From contig NZ_AQUZ01000019.1 in the NCBI RefSeq assembly GCF_000372465.1, forward strand, positions 9,933 through 73,932: 64,000 nt of DNA. The letters run 5' to 3'. Both the position numbers and the translations under genes were made by a program. The stretch comes from Kribbella catacumbae DSM 19601. GTDB taxonomy: Bacteria > Actinomycetota > Actinomycetes > Propionibacteriales > Kribbellaceae. Positions 35,199-44,320 of the stretch are shown one piece after another. Within the stretch, counting starts at the first letter, position 1; every line of letters starts with the position of its first letter. The notes beneath the pieces were generated by a model, which saw only the letters and a list, made by a program, of their open reading frames with translations, was not told where the DNA came from and searched no databases.

Positions 35199-36179
35199 TC
35201 ACGCTGATAGCAGCAGCGGCATGGTCAGCGCATACGCGGCCAGCAGCGCCAAGGCTTCGACCCGGGTCAAAACCAGCCCTCGGCGCAACAGCGCCCACGC
35301 CAGCCCGGCGGTGAGGATCATCGCGATGCTCAGCGCAACGGCTGCCTTGCCGGGCGAGACCGAGCCGGACGCGAATCCCACCACCGCGCCGCCGATGAGG
35401 CTGTTGAACAGGTTGCTGCCAAACAGATTCCCGACGACCAGATCCGACTCGCCGCGGCGCTGTGCCTGGACAGTGGTGACCAGCTCCGGCAGCGACGTAC
35501 CGAGGGCGACCAAGGTGAACCCGATGATGACCTGCGGCACGCCCAGCTCCGTGGCAATCGCGGAAGCATTGGCAACCAGCAGCTGTGCGCCGGCAAGCAC
35601 GCCGGCCAAGCCGAGAATCGCCCGGACAGGCTCGAACCAACCCGGCAGTCTTGACCGGGTGACCGGCACATCCACCGTTGCGGTCGCCTGCGTGAACTCC
35701 ACAGCGTCTTCGGCGAGCTCCTGGTTACCGCGACCCTGCCTGGCCCAACGCAGCAGCAGGAACAGCGCGCCCACCCCCGCAGCGGCCAGCACCGCCCCGG
35801 TGACAGGGCTCAGCCCCGCCCAGGCCAGAAACGCGAACAGGACGACCGCGCCGACCGCGAGCGGCACCTCGCGACGAATCACCTGCGAGGTCACCGCCAC
35901 CGAACCAGCCAGCGCAGCGATGCCAAGGATGAGGGTCAGGTTCAAGATGTTCGACCCGGCGATGTTACCCACCGCGAGATCGGTATCCCCCCGCGCCGCG
36001 GCAACGCCGGAGACCAGGAACTCAGGCGCGGACGTGCCCAGTCCGATGACGACGACACCGACCACGACCGGGCTGATCCGAATCCGCTCCGCCAGCCGCG
36101 ACGAGCCGAGCACCAGATGGTCGGCAGCGAAAGTCAACAGCACCAAGCCCGCGGCGGCAAGAAGAATCTGAAACACCAT
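35199..36179 (-). CDS. CaCA-family sodium/calcium exchanger-like protein
   Basis: 326 residues starting MVFQILLAAAGLVLL behind GGGGGAG. There are about ten membrane helices in two inverted halves. Both carry the alpha-repeat motif: GLGTSAPEFLVSGVAAARGD with GNIAGSNILNL in the first, and ALGTSLPELVTTVQAQRRGE with GNLFGSNLFNS in the second. The acidic and Ser/Asn residues in these repeats bind the ions. It should exchange Ca2+ (or another divalent cation) for Na+ or H+. It stands alone between decayed gene fragments. Confidence 0.9.
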   Translation of the reverse strand: MVFQILLAAAGLVLLTFAADHLVLGSSRLAERIRISPVVVGVVVIGLGTSAPEFLVSGVAAARGDTDLAVGNIAGSNILNLTLILGIAALAGSVAVTSQVIRREVPLAVGAVVLFAFLAWAGLSPVTGAVLAAAGVGALFLLLRWARQGRGNQELAEDAVEFTQATATVDVPVTRSRLPGWFEPVRAILGLAGVLAGAQLLVANASAIATELGVPQVIIGFTLVALGTSLPELVTTVQAQRRGESDLVVGNLFGSNLFNSLIGGAVVGFASGSVSPGKAAVALSIAMILTAGLAWALLRRGLVLTRVEALALLAAYALTMPLLLSA

Positions 36180-36300
36180 CGCGTGCTCCCCCAACGGTCG
36201 GCAAGATCGCCCTGCAGCCGTCCAGGCCACGCGACACCGTACCCCAGCAGTAGGTCCCCTCAAATGATCTTCAGAAGTAGTTCATCCAGGTCGAGGCGGT

Positions 36301-36609
36301 GTGTTCGTGGCACCTGTGCAGGCATCCGCGGCCGAGAGCAACACCTGGAGTGTCACCGGTGCGCCGGTTCAGGCGACCGGTTGTCAGACCGCGACGACCC
36401 TGCCCGACGGACGTGTGCTTGCCGTCAGTGGCCAGGGGGCACTCACCGAGCTCTACCGGCCCGCCAGTGGCACCTGGCAGGCCACGGCGAACATGAACCG
36501 GAGTCGTACGTCGGCAACCGCGACCCTGCTGCCGAACGGCAAGGTGCTCGTCGCCGGGGGCTTCAGCGGCACAACGGTCGAGGAGTCCGCCGAGCTGTCG
36601 GCATGGTGA
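36301..36609 (+). pseudogene. Kelch-repeat protein fragment
   Basis: A 102-codon frame without a proper signal peptide reads VTGAPVQATGCQTATTLPDG, LAVSGQGALTELYRPASGTW, then MNRSRTSATATLLPNGKVLV and AGGFSGTTVEESAEL. The MxxxRxxxTATLLPxGKVLVAGG pattern is the Kelch motif of secreted galactose-oxidase-like propellers. Only about one and a half blades remain of the usual five to seven. It is probably a truncated relic. Confidence 0.55.
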
Positions 36610-36811
36610 CGCCCGGCCTGGCTCTGGGCACTGTCGCCCAGACGTCAGCACAACAGCACCGACTCCGCGGGAGCACCCGCACCTCGTAATCGCCACCAGG
36701 CGGCGTAGGGTTTGAATTGCCGTCGCTGTTCATCTGTTGCTGTCCACCCTCCGCCCCAGGGCCCAGCCTGCGGCGGGGAGCAGGTCGGTCCGGGCAGGAG
36801 CGGGTGGCGCC

Positions 36812-37585
36812 GTGGCTACAGATCGTCAAAGTGACGAGCCTCTTGTGGATGTGCTGGGCTCAGTGCATTCGTTGCTGCTCGACGGTCCCGGACTTGAGGA
36901 CTTGCTCGTCAAGCTGGCAGGCATGGCGGTGAAGGTGGTGGAGCCGCCGGCCTCGTGCAGCGTGAACACTAGGTACGACGGGCAGCCTCACACGATCGTG
37001 ACCAGCGATCCACGGGCCGCGTTGATCGACGAGCAGCAGTACAGCCTCGGCGAAGGGCCCTGCCTGGACGCCTTGAACGGCAAGGTGGTCGATGTCGCGG
37101 ACCAGGCGAGCGAGTACCGGTGGAGCCGTTACCGTGAGTCGGCGCTCGAACTCGGGGTGACAGCATCTCTCAGCTTCCCGCTGATCGTCGACGACCAGAT
37201 CATCGGCGCCTTGAATCTCTACGGATATGACCGGTCGAGCTCGTTCAGCGAGGCCGATCGGGAGCGGGCCGCGGCCGTCGCCGACCATGCCGCCACCACA
37301 TTGGCGTTCGCGGCGCGAGCGGTGCGGCAGTCACAGCTGAGCGAGCAACTGGAGCGGGCGTTGGCCTCGCGATCGGTGATCGACCAGGCACTCGGCCTGC
37401 TGATGGGCCAGCAGAAATGCGATGCCAGAACGGCCTTCGAACTGTTGCGCCGCCATTCGCAGAACACCAACCGCAAACTGCGGGACGTCGCCGCCGACCT
37501 CATCACCAGACTCACCGGACAAGCGCCGGTCGACAGTCGCACCTTTGATCTTGACGATGACTCCAACGGCTCACCGAGCGGCTGA
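36812..37585 (+). CDS. GAF-ANTAR domain transcription antitermination regulator
   Basis: 257 residues from GTG 36812. A longer start at 36737 only adds a low-complexity tail. Residues about 25-165 form a GAF domain (QYSLGEGPCLDALNGKVVDV, SLSFPLIVDDQIIGALNLYG). The C-terminal ANTAR domain is clear: ALASRSVIDQALGLLMGQQK, then DARTAFELLRRHSQNTNRKL and VAADLI. ANTAR proteins bind two-hairpin RNA motifs and prevent termination. In actinobacteria, GAF-ANTAR proteins are common and sense unknown small ligands. No obvious target leader is seen beside it. Confidence 0.9.
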   Translation: MATDRQSDEPLVDVLGSVHSLLLDGPGLEDLLVKLAGMAVKVVEPPASCSVNTRYDGQPHTIVTSDPRAALIDEQQYSLGEGPCLDALNGKVVDVADQASEYRWSRYRESALELGVTASLSFPLIVDDQIIGALNLYGYDRSSSFSEADRERAAAVADHAATTLAFAARAVRQSQLSEQLERALASRSVIDQALGLLMGQQKCDARTAFELLRRHSQNTNRKLRDVAADLITRLTGQAPVDSRTFDLDDDSNGSPSG

Positions 37586-37625
37586 CTCGCCCGTGGATGA
37601 TCCGCTCCGGGAGGAACGCCAGGAC

Positions 37626-37746
37626 GTGACCCGGCCCGCGTTTCTGGCCGCACACGTCCTGACGCCTGTGTGTACCTCGCAGAGAGGGGTAGAACGCTCG
37701 ATGTGACCCGGCCCGCCGTTCTGGCCGCACACAACGTGGCGCCTGT
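37626..37746 (+). repeat. Two imperfect 45-bp direct repeats
   Basis: Two copies of about 45 bases begin GTGACCCGGCCCGC, share TTCTGGCCGCACAC and end GACGCCTGTG or GGCGCCTGTG. They start at 37626 and 37701, 75 bases apart. They differ at roughly six positions. They lie in the noncoding stretch after the GAF-ANTAR gene. A small duplication or protein-binding element is possible. Confidence 0.55.
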
Positions 37747-37766
37747 GACAATCACCCCTACGCCGG

Positions 37767-38117
37767 TCACAAGTTCCCTGTGACGTCCTCCTCCGCGAAC
37801 CCGCCGCGGCGAGTGGTCAGCTCGGCAACGATCTGCTCATGGCCGGCCTGTGCCTCCACCAGGCTCGTCCAAGCCCATCGACCCGGTCGGCTGCTCCCAG
37901 CGCAGTGGACCAAGGTCTCGAAGACCGGTGGCACCGGCGTCGGCAGCAGCAGCCCCAACCAGATCGTCATGATCTGAACGTGGTGGCCACCCCCGCCCAC
38001 GCGGTCGCACTCGATCACCACGTACTCACGCCGGGCGGACAAGGCCAGCCAAGTACTGCGGTTGATCGGGCGCCCGTGCCTGTCGACATACGTGAGTCTC
38101 GTTCGCGGCGCCATCAC
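37767..38117 (-). CDS. Small conserved-looking protein of unknown function
   Basis: 116 residues (MMAPRTRLTYVDRHGRPINR). The middle has QIMTIWLGLLLPTPVPPVFE, and the end has TSLVEAQAGHEQIVAELTTR. The combination WLGL, PPxFETLV and EAxAGHExIV is a pattern I associate with short actinobacterial and phage proteins of unknown role. It has no membrane helix or signal peptide. It stands alone in a gene-poor stretch. Confidence 0.5.
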   Translation of the reverse strand: MMAPRTRLTYVDRHGRPINRSTWLALSARREYVVIECDRVGGGGHHVQIMTIWLGLLLPTPVPPVFETLVHCAGSSRPGRWAWTSLVEAQAGHEQIVAELTTRRGGFAEEDVTGNL

Positions 38118-38762
38118 CGCCGTGCCCGTCAGCCCGCCCGACCGATCAGTTCGTCGTTGCCTCTGCGCCGATCACCGCAGCAATGAATCATCCACGCCAC
38201 TGTTCTCACCCCTGATCGTTCGCGTACCGGCTCGGCGGTGGGATCTGCACGGTGTGGCGATGGCGAATCCGGACCACAACTGATCAGGCCGAGCGCGGGC
38301 ACAGCGCAGTACAGCAGATGACCTGGAGGCGGTGGGATCCTCGATCTCCGTCGACACCGGCGGCACCCCTGGCCGCCTGGCTGTTCTCCCAACCAGGCGC
38401 CACGATAGACAACACCACGCCCGCTGACAACCCTTCAGCCGCCCACCGGGCATGTACGCGGCAGTTCTGGGCTCGATCGGCTCGGCGGCCGCCCCTCCAA
38501 GTGCACAGTGACAACGACCGACCAGTCAAAGTTGCCCACGGCAAGAACGCGCCTTGGTGCGGGGTGATGGTCGGCAGGCTTTGTGCGACAGGCTTCCTAC
38601 TCGGCGAAAACGCCGCCATCAGGGACGGTCAACGCCCATGGGCTCGGTCATGCCGCTCCAGACAGGCTGCGATTGCCTCGAGCACCGGTTGTCCACAGGT
38701 TGCGAAGTCGTCCGTTCCGGGTCTCTGAAAGCCCATATGTTCTTGGGTAAAGGAGGTGCTCG
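38118..38762. other. About 640 bases without a supported gene
   Basis: Several frames are open but have irregular composition and no family signature or convincing start. No repeat, RNA gene or clear terminator was seen. It may be decayed sequence. Confidence 0.5.
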
Positions 38763-39740
38763 ATGAGTGCTGGCAAGGCCAAAGACGGCCGTCGGAGTGG
38801 ATGTGGAAGCCGTCGGCGGCGCAAGCAATTGGACGGGTGGCAGCTACATCCGGTGTTGAGCCCGCTGACGACGAGTCAGGCGGAGCGGCTGGTGCGCCTG
38901 TCCGAGGAGGCGGTCGCGAAGCGCGGACTCTCGATGCGGTACGACGGTGCGGGGGCGTTCGTGCCGGTTGGAAGCAACGGCGTTCAGGTGCGGGACGGCG
39001 CGTCGGCAGGTCTCATAAACCTCGCACGGACCGTTGCCGACCTGCCACGCCAGCAATGGCGCTCGGCGGTGGCGGCGCACTTCGACCAGATGACCTCTCC
39101 GCACGGGCCGCCACCGATCCCGGACGATCTGGAGAACGAACTCTACCTCCGACTGGTGTGCGCGGCGACGATCGACCCGGAGATGAGCAGAGGTGTGCCC
39201 GAGTTCGCGCCAGGCGTGCTCACAGTGCCGGCGACGTACGTCGGGCGTGGGGTGGCCATGCATTTCAACATCGACAGCCTCGGCGTGCCACCGGAGGAAG
39301 CCACCAGGATCGGGCTGGCGAACCTACGCAGCCTCCGGGATGACATCGAGACCGTGCGTTTCGACGGTGCCGAGCTCACCTTGCTCACCGGCAGCATGTT
39401 CACCGCGTCCCGGGCACTGGTGTTCGACACTGTGCTGCGCGAATCATTGCAGGTCGAGAACCCTCCGTTCGGCTGCCTGGTCGCGATGCCGGCCAGAGAC
39501 ATGCTGTTCGTGCACGTACTGCGAGATCAGACGATGCTCAAAGCACTACAGGTGCTGATAACAACCGCCAGCAGCATGTTCAGCACTCGGCCAGGCCCGG
39601 TCAGCCCACACGTCTATTACGTGACCGACCACGAATGGCACCAAGTCACCGACTACAGCACCGGCGAGCTCCGTCTCCGCGCCATCGGCCAGCTCGAAGA
39701 CGCCGCGCAACGCCTCGGAGTCAGCGACACAGCCGCCTGA
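38763..39740 (+). CDS. Cytoplasmic protein of unknown function
   Basis: 325 residues with AAAGGAGG before ATG 38763. The N-terminus is very basic (GCGSRRRRKQ), then a soluble alpha/beta protein: LTTSQAERLVRLSEEAVAKR, GLINLARTVADLPRQQW, AVAAHFDQMT, LTVPATYVGRGVAMHFN and VFDTVLRESLQVENPPFG. There are no membrane segments or recognised catalytic motifs. Such proteins occur in actinobacteria without an assigned role. It is convergent with the livF gene. Confidence 0.7.
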   Translation: MSAGKAKDGRRSGCGSRRRRKQLDGWQLHPVLSPLTTSQAERLVRLSEEAVAKRGLSMRYDGAGAFVPVGSNGVQVRDGASAGLINLARTVADLPRQQWRSAVAAHFDQMTSPHGPPPIPDDLENELYLRLVCAATIDPEMSRGVPEFAPGVLTVPATYVGRGVAMHFNIDSLGVPPEEATRIGLANLRSLRDDIETVRFDGAELTLLTGSMFTASRALVFDTVLRESLQVENPPFGCLVAMPARDMLFVHVLRDQTMLKALQVLITTASSMFSTRPGPVSPHVYYVTDHEWHQVTDYSTGELRLRAIGQLEDAAQRLGVSDTAA

Positions 39741-39835
39741 ATTCGCCACCTCGGCGGCTTGGCTGGGCGAGGCAGCGGGCCGGGCCAGGCATCGTGGCGG
39801 AGTGGCGGAAGGAGTTACCTCATGAAGACTCGGGC

Positions 39836-40561
39836 TTACAGCTTTCCGAGGTAGGCCTCCTGCATCCGGGGGTTGCTCATCAGCCTCTCGGCCGTGTCTG
39901 CGAGCACGATCTTGCCCGTTTGCAGAACGTAGCCGCGGTCGGCGATCGAGAGGGCCATTCTGGCGTTCTGCTCGACTACGAAGACTGTGGTCCCTTGCTG
40001 GTTGACCTCGCGGATGATGTCGAAGTTCTGCTCGACCAGCACGGGAGCCAGCCCCATCGACGGCTCGTCCATCAGGAGCAGCTTCGGACGTGCCATCAGC
40101 GCCCGGGCCATCGCCACCATCTGTTGCTCGCCACCGGACAGCGTCCCGGCCCGTTGGCTCAGCCGTTGTTTCACCTTGGGAAACAGGGTGAAGACTCGCT
40201 CGAAGTCTTTGGCGATCTCCCCGGAGTCCTGTCGCAGATAGCAGCCGAGTTCGAGGTTCTCGCGCACCGTCATGCGTTTGAACAGCCGGCGGTTCTCCGG
40301 AACCATCGACACCCCGAGGCCGACCAGTCGCTGCGTCGGCAGTCCGGTGATGCGCCGGCCGTCGAGCACGACGTCGCCTTGGGTCGGGACGACATAACCG
40401 AGGATCGTCTTCAACATCGTCGTCTTGCCGCTGGCGTTGCCGCCCAGAAGACACACCACCTCGCCGCGGCGGATCTCGACATCGACACCGCGGAGGATCT
40501 GGATCGCCCCGTAATGGGTGCTGACATTGCGCAACTCCAGAAGCGGCTTGGTGTCAGTCAT
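39836..40561 (-). CDS. livF: Branched-chain-type ABC importer ATPase LivF
   Basis: 241 residues. Walker A LGGNASGKTTMLK, where the usual GPNGAGK is GGNASGK. The Q-loop region is MVPENRRLFKRMT, the signature LSGGEQQMVAMARAL, Walker B PKLLLMDEPSMGL, and the H-loop histidine is replaced by VFVVEQNARMAL, as is normal in LivF. The start overlaps the livG stop. It pairs with LivG to energise uptake by LivH and LivM. It is the last gene of the acnX-liv operon. Confidence 0.9.
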   Translation of the reverse strand: MTDTKPLLELRNVSTHYGAIQILRGVDVEIRRGEVVCLLGGNASGKTTMLKTILGYVVPTQGDVVLDGRRITGLPTQRLVGLGVSMVPENRRLFKRMTVRENLELGCYLRQDSGEIAKDFERVFTLFPKVKQRLSQRAGTLSGGEQQMVAMARALMARPKLLLMDEPSMGLAPVLVEQNFDIIREVNQQGTTVFVVEQNARMALSIADRGYVLQTGKIVLADTAERLMSNPRMQEAYLGKL

Positions 40562-41340
40562 GCCGTGGTCGCCTTCCGGCCGAGGTAGGCCTCGATCACT
40601 CGGTCGTTGCTCGCCACCTCGTCGTAGCGACCCTGGGCGATCAGCTGCCCGTAGTCCAGTACGACGACCCGCTCCGACACCCCTTTCACCAGCCGCATGT
40701 CGTGCTCGATCAGGGCGATCGTGACGCCGAGATCGTCCCGCATCCGCCGGATCAGCTCGATGAGTTCCTCCGTCTCCCGCGGGTTCATGCCCGCGGTCGG
40801 CTCGTCCAGCAGCAGCAGTTTCGGATCCGAGGCCAGGGCCCGGGCGATCTCCAGCCGCCGGCGATTGGCGTACGACAGCGAGCGCGCCGGGGTGTCGAAC
40901 CGCCAGCCGACCAGCCTGCTGCCGAAGAACTCGAGTGCTCGCTCGGCTCGCTGGCGGGTCTCCTTCTCCTCCCGCCGGAATGACGGCGGCCGCAGGACCG
41001 CCTTGAGCATTCCCGATCGGGTCCGGCAGTGACGGGCGACCATGACGTTCTCCCGTACGGTCATCTCCGGGAACAGGCGGACGTTCTGGAACGTCCGCGC
41101 TATCCCCAGCGCCAGGATCTGGCTCGGTCGAAGGCCGGCGATGGCACGGCCCTGGAAGTTCACTGCGCCCTGGTCGGCGGTGACCATCCCGGTCACGAGG
41201 TTGAACAGGGTCGTCTTACCGGCACCGTTCGGACCGATGACGCTGACGATCTCGCCCTCGTCGATGTCGAGATCCAGGCCGTCGACGGCGCGGACTCCAC
41301 CGAAGTCCTTGGTGAGCCCCCGGATCTCGAACAGTGCCAT
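40558..41340 (-). CDS. livG: Branched-chain-type ABC importer ATPase LivG
   Basis: 260 residues starting MALFEIRGLTKDFGGVRAVD. Walker A is GPNGAGKTTLFNLVTG, signature LSYANRRRLEIARAL, Walker B PKLLLLDEPTAGMN and H-loop IEHDMRLVKG. The extra mid-domain stretch with AIAGLRPSQILALGIARTFQ is typical of LivG. It starts 11 bases after livM and overlaps livF, so translation is coupled. Confidence 0.9.
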   Translation of the reverse strand: MALFEIRGLTKDFGGVRAVDGLDLDIDEGEIVSVIGPNGAGKTTLFNLVTGMVTADQGAVNFQGRAIAGLRPSQILALGIARTFQNVRLFPEMTVRENVMVARHCRTRSGMLKAVLRPPSFRREEKETRQRAERALEFFGSRLVGWRFDTPARSLSYANRRRLEIARALASDPKLLLLDEPTAGMNPRETEELIELIRRMRDDLGVTIALIEHDMRLVKGVSERVVVLDYGQLIAQGRYDEVASNDRVIEAYLGRKATTA

Positions 41341-41351
41341 GCTGACCCCGA

Positions 41352-43163
41352 TCAGTTCGGCTCGTCGCGGTCGGCATCGGTCGCGCCGGTCTCGGGCGCC
41401 CCGGCCACCAGCCACTCGTCCTGGGCGACCTCCTGCTCGTGCAGCTCCTCGGCCCGGCGTCCGCTCGGGATGAAGCCCTCCGGCCGTTTCAGCATCATGA
41501 AGATCAGCAAAGCTCCATAGATGAGGAAGCGATATTCCTCGAACTCGCGCAGCAGTTCCGGTAGACCGACAAGTACCAGGGTGCCGAGTACGACGCCTGG
41601 CACGCTGGCCATCCCGCCCACGATGATCACTACGAGGACGGTGATCGAGACGATCACGTTGAAGCTGTGCGGGAACACCGAGCCGATCTTCGTGGCGAAC
41701 AGGGCACCCCCGAAACCTGCCAGCACGGCACCGACGATGAACGCCGAGAGTTTGGCGGTGACGATGTTGACGCCCATCGCCTCGGCGACCGCCTCGTCCT
41801 CGCGCATCGCCATCCACGCCCGGCCGATCCGTGAGTCCTGCAGGGCGTAGGTCGCGTAAGCCGCGAGTAGCACGAAGACGAAGAGGACATAGAAGAACGC
41901 CTCCGGCGTCCGGATCTGGACCGGCCCGAGGCTGATGTCACCGACCTGGATGATCCCCTGTGCCCCGCCGAACCAGGGTTTGAGCCAGTCGGAGATGAAC
42001 AGCAGCCTCGCGATCTCGCCGAACCCGAGGGTGACGATGGCGAGGTAGTCGCCGCGCATCCGCAGTACCGGTGTGCCGACCATCAGGCCGGAGACCGCGG
42101 CGGCAAGGATCACGAACGGCACGGCGAGCCAGAAGACCCACCCGACACCGACGCTCGACTGCGGCGACGTCAAGAGCGCGGTCGTGTAGGCGCCTACTGC
42201 GAAGAACGCTACATAGCCGAGGTCCAGCAGCCCGGCGAACCCCACCACGATGTTCAGGCCGAGCGCCATCAGCAGGAAGATGCCGGCGATGTTGAGCACT
42301 TCGCTGAGGAACGGCCCGATCACCTGCGGGAGCAAGCCGAGGAGCAACAGGACAGCGGCGAGGATAGCGACTCTGAGAATGCGACGGGATCGGTCGGGCA
42401 ACTGCTCGAGCCGAGTCCGGACGGGCTTGCGATGCTGGCGCGACGCAAGCAGCTGAAGGCAGAACGCCGCTGCCGCGATGGTGGCGATCCCGGGGACGCT
42501 CAGTGCGCCGCTGGCGTCGTACAGGAAGTCGGTGAGCGGCGCGGTCCAGATCCGCAACTCCTGTTGGATCCCGCGGAGCACCTGGGCGACGGCGGGCTGC
42601 ATCAACGCCAGCCCGGCCACCCATCCCAGCGCGGTCAGGACCGCACGGCGGAACCTGCCGGGGAGCACCTGGAGTACGCCGCCGGCACCGCCCAGCGCGA
42701 CGTAGAGGCCGAGCAACAACCCCAATCCCGCTCCGAGCTCCAGACCGAAGGTCAGGATCCGGGGACCATCACGGACGAGTTCGGGCGTGGCATTCAGGAA
42801 GACGCCGCGGATATCGAAGCTCGCGACCAACACCACGAACAGCGCTAACGTCACGCCACTCGCGAGCCCGGCCACCAGCCCGGCGAGGACATTCCGCCAG
42901 CCAGGACGCCGGGCGGTGAACCCCTCGAGCACCGGCTCGGGCCGGCCCGCCAGGTAGCCGATGAGCAGCGGGACAGACAGCAGCAACGCTTCACCAAGGG
43001 CCAGGGAACCGAGCAACAACCGCCCGGAGAACGCCTCGACCATGCCGTTGACCGACACGAAAACAGCGACTGCTCCCCCAACGAGCCCGAGCCGGATAGC
43101 CCTCGGTCCGGCCTTGGGGGCGGGGACGAAGTCGATGGCGGCAAGCTCGCCGGTCGCCGTCAT
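41352..43163 (-). CDS. livM: Branched-chain-type ABC importer permease LivM, N-terminally extended
   Basis: 603 residues, much longer than the 320-420 usual for LivM. The conserved LivM core occupies the C-terminal half (LMALGLNIVVGFAGLLDLGY, GEIARLLFISDWLKPWFGG, RIGRAWMAMREDEAVAEAMG, GGMASVPGVVLG). The first 250 residues add about six more hydrophobic helices with no clear LivM match. The start overlaps the livH stop by 4 bases. It forms half of the membrane channel with LivH. The C-terminal tail is acidic and cytoplasmic. Confidence 0.85.
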   Translation of the reverse strand: MTATGELAAIDFVPAPKAGPRAIRLGLVGGAVAVFVSVNGMVEAFSGRLLLGSLALGEALLLSVPLLIGYLAGRPEPVLEGFTARRPGWRNVLAGLVAGLASGVTLALFVVLVASFDIRGVFLNATPELVRDGPRILTFGLELGAGLGLLLGLYVALGGAGGVLQVLPGRFRRAVLTALGWVAGLALMQPAVAQVLRGIQQELRIWTAPLTDFLYDASGALSVPGIATIAAAAFCLQLLASRQHRKPVRTRLEQLPDRSRRILRVAILAAVLLLLGLLPQVIGPFLSEVLNIAGIFLLMALGLNIVVGFAGLLDLGYVAFFAVGAYTTALLTSPQSSVGVGWVFWLAVPFVILAAAVSGLMVGTPVLRMRGDYLAIVTLGFGEIARLLFISDWLKPWFGGAQGIIQVGDISLGPVQIRTPEAFFYVLFVFVLLAAYATYALQDSRIGRAWMAMREDEAVAEAMGVNIVTAKLSAFIVGAVLAGFGGALFATKIGSVFPHSFNVIVSITVLVVIIVGGMASVPGVVLGTLVLVGLPELLREFEEYRFLIYGALLIFMMLKRPEGFIPSGRRAEELHEQEVAQDEWLVAGAPETGATDADRDEPN

Positions 43164-44254
43164 CCTCGATCCTCACTCACCCGCTCGCCGAGGATGCCGG
43201 TGGGACGGAAGATCAGTACAAGAACAAGCGTCACGAAGGCCACCACATCCTTGAGTTGATGGGCAGCGGGGATCCCGAGCCCGACGAGGACGAGGCTCGG
43301 CCCCATCGACTCGACCATCCCAAGGGTGAGCCCGCCGACCGCGGCGCCGGGGATGTTGCCGATGCCACCGAGAACCGCGGCGGTGAAGGCCTTGATGCCG
43401 GGCAGGAACCCACTGAGGAAGAACACGTTCTGGAACACCAGCCCGAACAGCAGACCGGCCGCGCCGGCCATCGCGCCGCCGACTCCGAAGACCCTCGCGA
43501 TGGTGCGGTCGACGTTGATTCCCATCAGCTTGGCGGTCTCCTGATCCTCGGAGACAGCACGCATCGCCTTGCCCGCCTTGGTCTTCTCGACGTACAGGTA
43601 CAAGCCGGCCATGATCACCAGCGCCGCGACGATCACCAGGAGATGAACCCTGAGGACCCGGAAGCCGAGCAACGTAAAGGATCCGGTCAGTACCTCCACC
43701 TCCGGGTAGGACTTCACCGACGTGCCGAACAGACTCGCCATCGTGTACTGCAGGAAGAACGACGCGCCGATCGCGGTAATGAAAGGGATCAGCCGCGGTG
43801 CACCTCGCAGCGGCCGGTAGGCAACCCGCTCGAGTAGCAGGGCAACGAGCGCCGACACGGTCATACAACAGATCAGCGCGATGAACAGCGACAGGAACGG
43901 GGCTGCCTCCCAGAGCGCCGTTCGCGCGAGTCCGTCGGTGACGAAGTAGCCGGTCATCGCGCCGATCATGAACACCTCGCCGTGGGCGAAGTTGATGAAC
44001 CGGAGCACCCCGTAGACCATCGTGTAGCCGAGGGCAACCAGCGCGTAGACGGAACCTTGCGCGATCCCGAACACAACAAGGTCGCGCCACTGCTGACCAC
44101 TCAGGCGGGCGCTGGCGATGCTGCGGGTGGCGCCGACCAGGATCAGCGCGATCGCTGCGATCCGTACCAGCCAGAGGAAGCCGTCGACGATCGGGAGCTG
44201 GAATGCCCGCTTGCCGACGACAGGTCCGGGCGGCACGAGGTTGGTTCTGGCCAT
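43160..44254 (-). CDS. livH: Branched-chain-type ABC importer permease LivH
   Basis: 364 residues with about eight to nine membrane helices. Typical LivH segments are visible: GSVYALVALGYTMVYGVLRF, INFAHGEVFMIGAM, GKAMRAVSEDQETAKLMGIN (the cytoplasmic loop that contacts the ATPase) and AVLGGIGNIPGAAVGGLTLG. The roughly 40 residues before the first conserved helix are longer than usual. It lies 66 bases after livK, with a strong hairpin between them. Confidence 0.9.
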   Translation of the reverse strand: MARTNLVPPGPVVGKRAFQLPIVDGFLWLVRIAAIALILVGATRSIASARLSGQQWRDLVVFGIAQGSVYALVALGYTMVYGVLRFINFAHGEVFMIGAMTGYFVTDGLARTALWEAAPFLSLFIALICCMTVSALVALLLERVAYRPLRGAPRLIPFITAIGASFFLQYTMASLFGTSVKSYPEVEVLTGSFTLLGFRVLRVHLLVIVAALVIMAGLYLYVEKTKAGKAMRAVSEDQETAKLMGINVDRTIARVFGVGGAMAGAAGLLFGLVFQNVFFLSGFLPGIKAFTAAVLGGIGNIPGAAVGGLTLGMVESMGPSLVLVGLGIPAAHQLKDVVAFVTLVLVLIFRPTGILGERVSEDRG

Positions 44255-44281
44255 GTGCCTCCTCGAGCCGTCAGTCAGGCG

Positions 44282-44310
44282 CCGGGCACCCGGTGTGCCC
44301 GGGTGCCCGG
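44282..44310. terminator. Stem-loop between livK and livH
   Basis: The arms CCGGGCACCC and GGGTGCCCGG are perfect complements (10 bp) with a 9-base loop and no T-run. They lie just behind the substrate-binding protein gene. Hairpins here often act as partial terminators or mRNA 3' stabilisers, so the binding protein is made in excess of the permeases. Confidence 0.65.
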
Positions 44311-44320
44311 TCGCCCGCGG

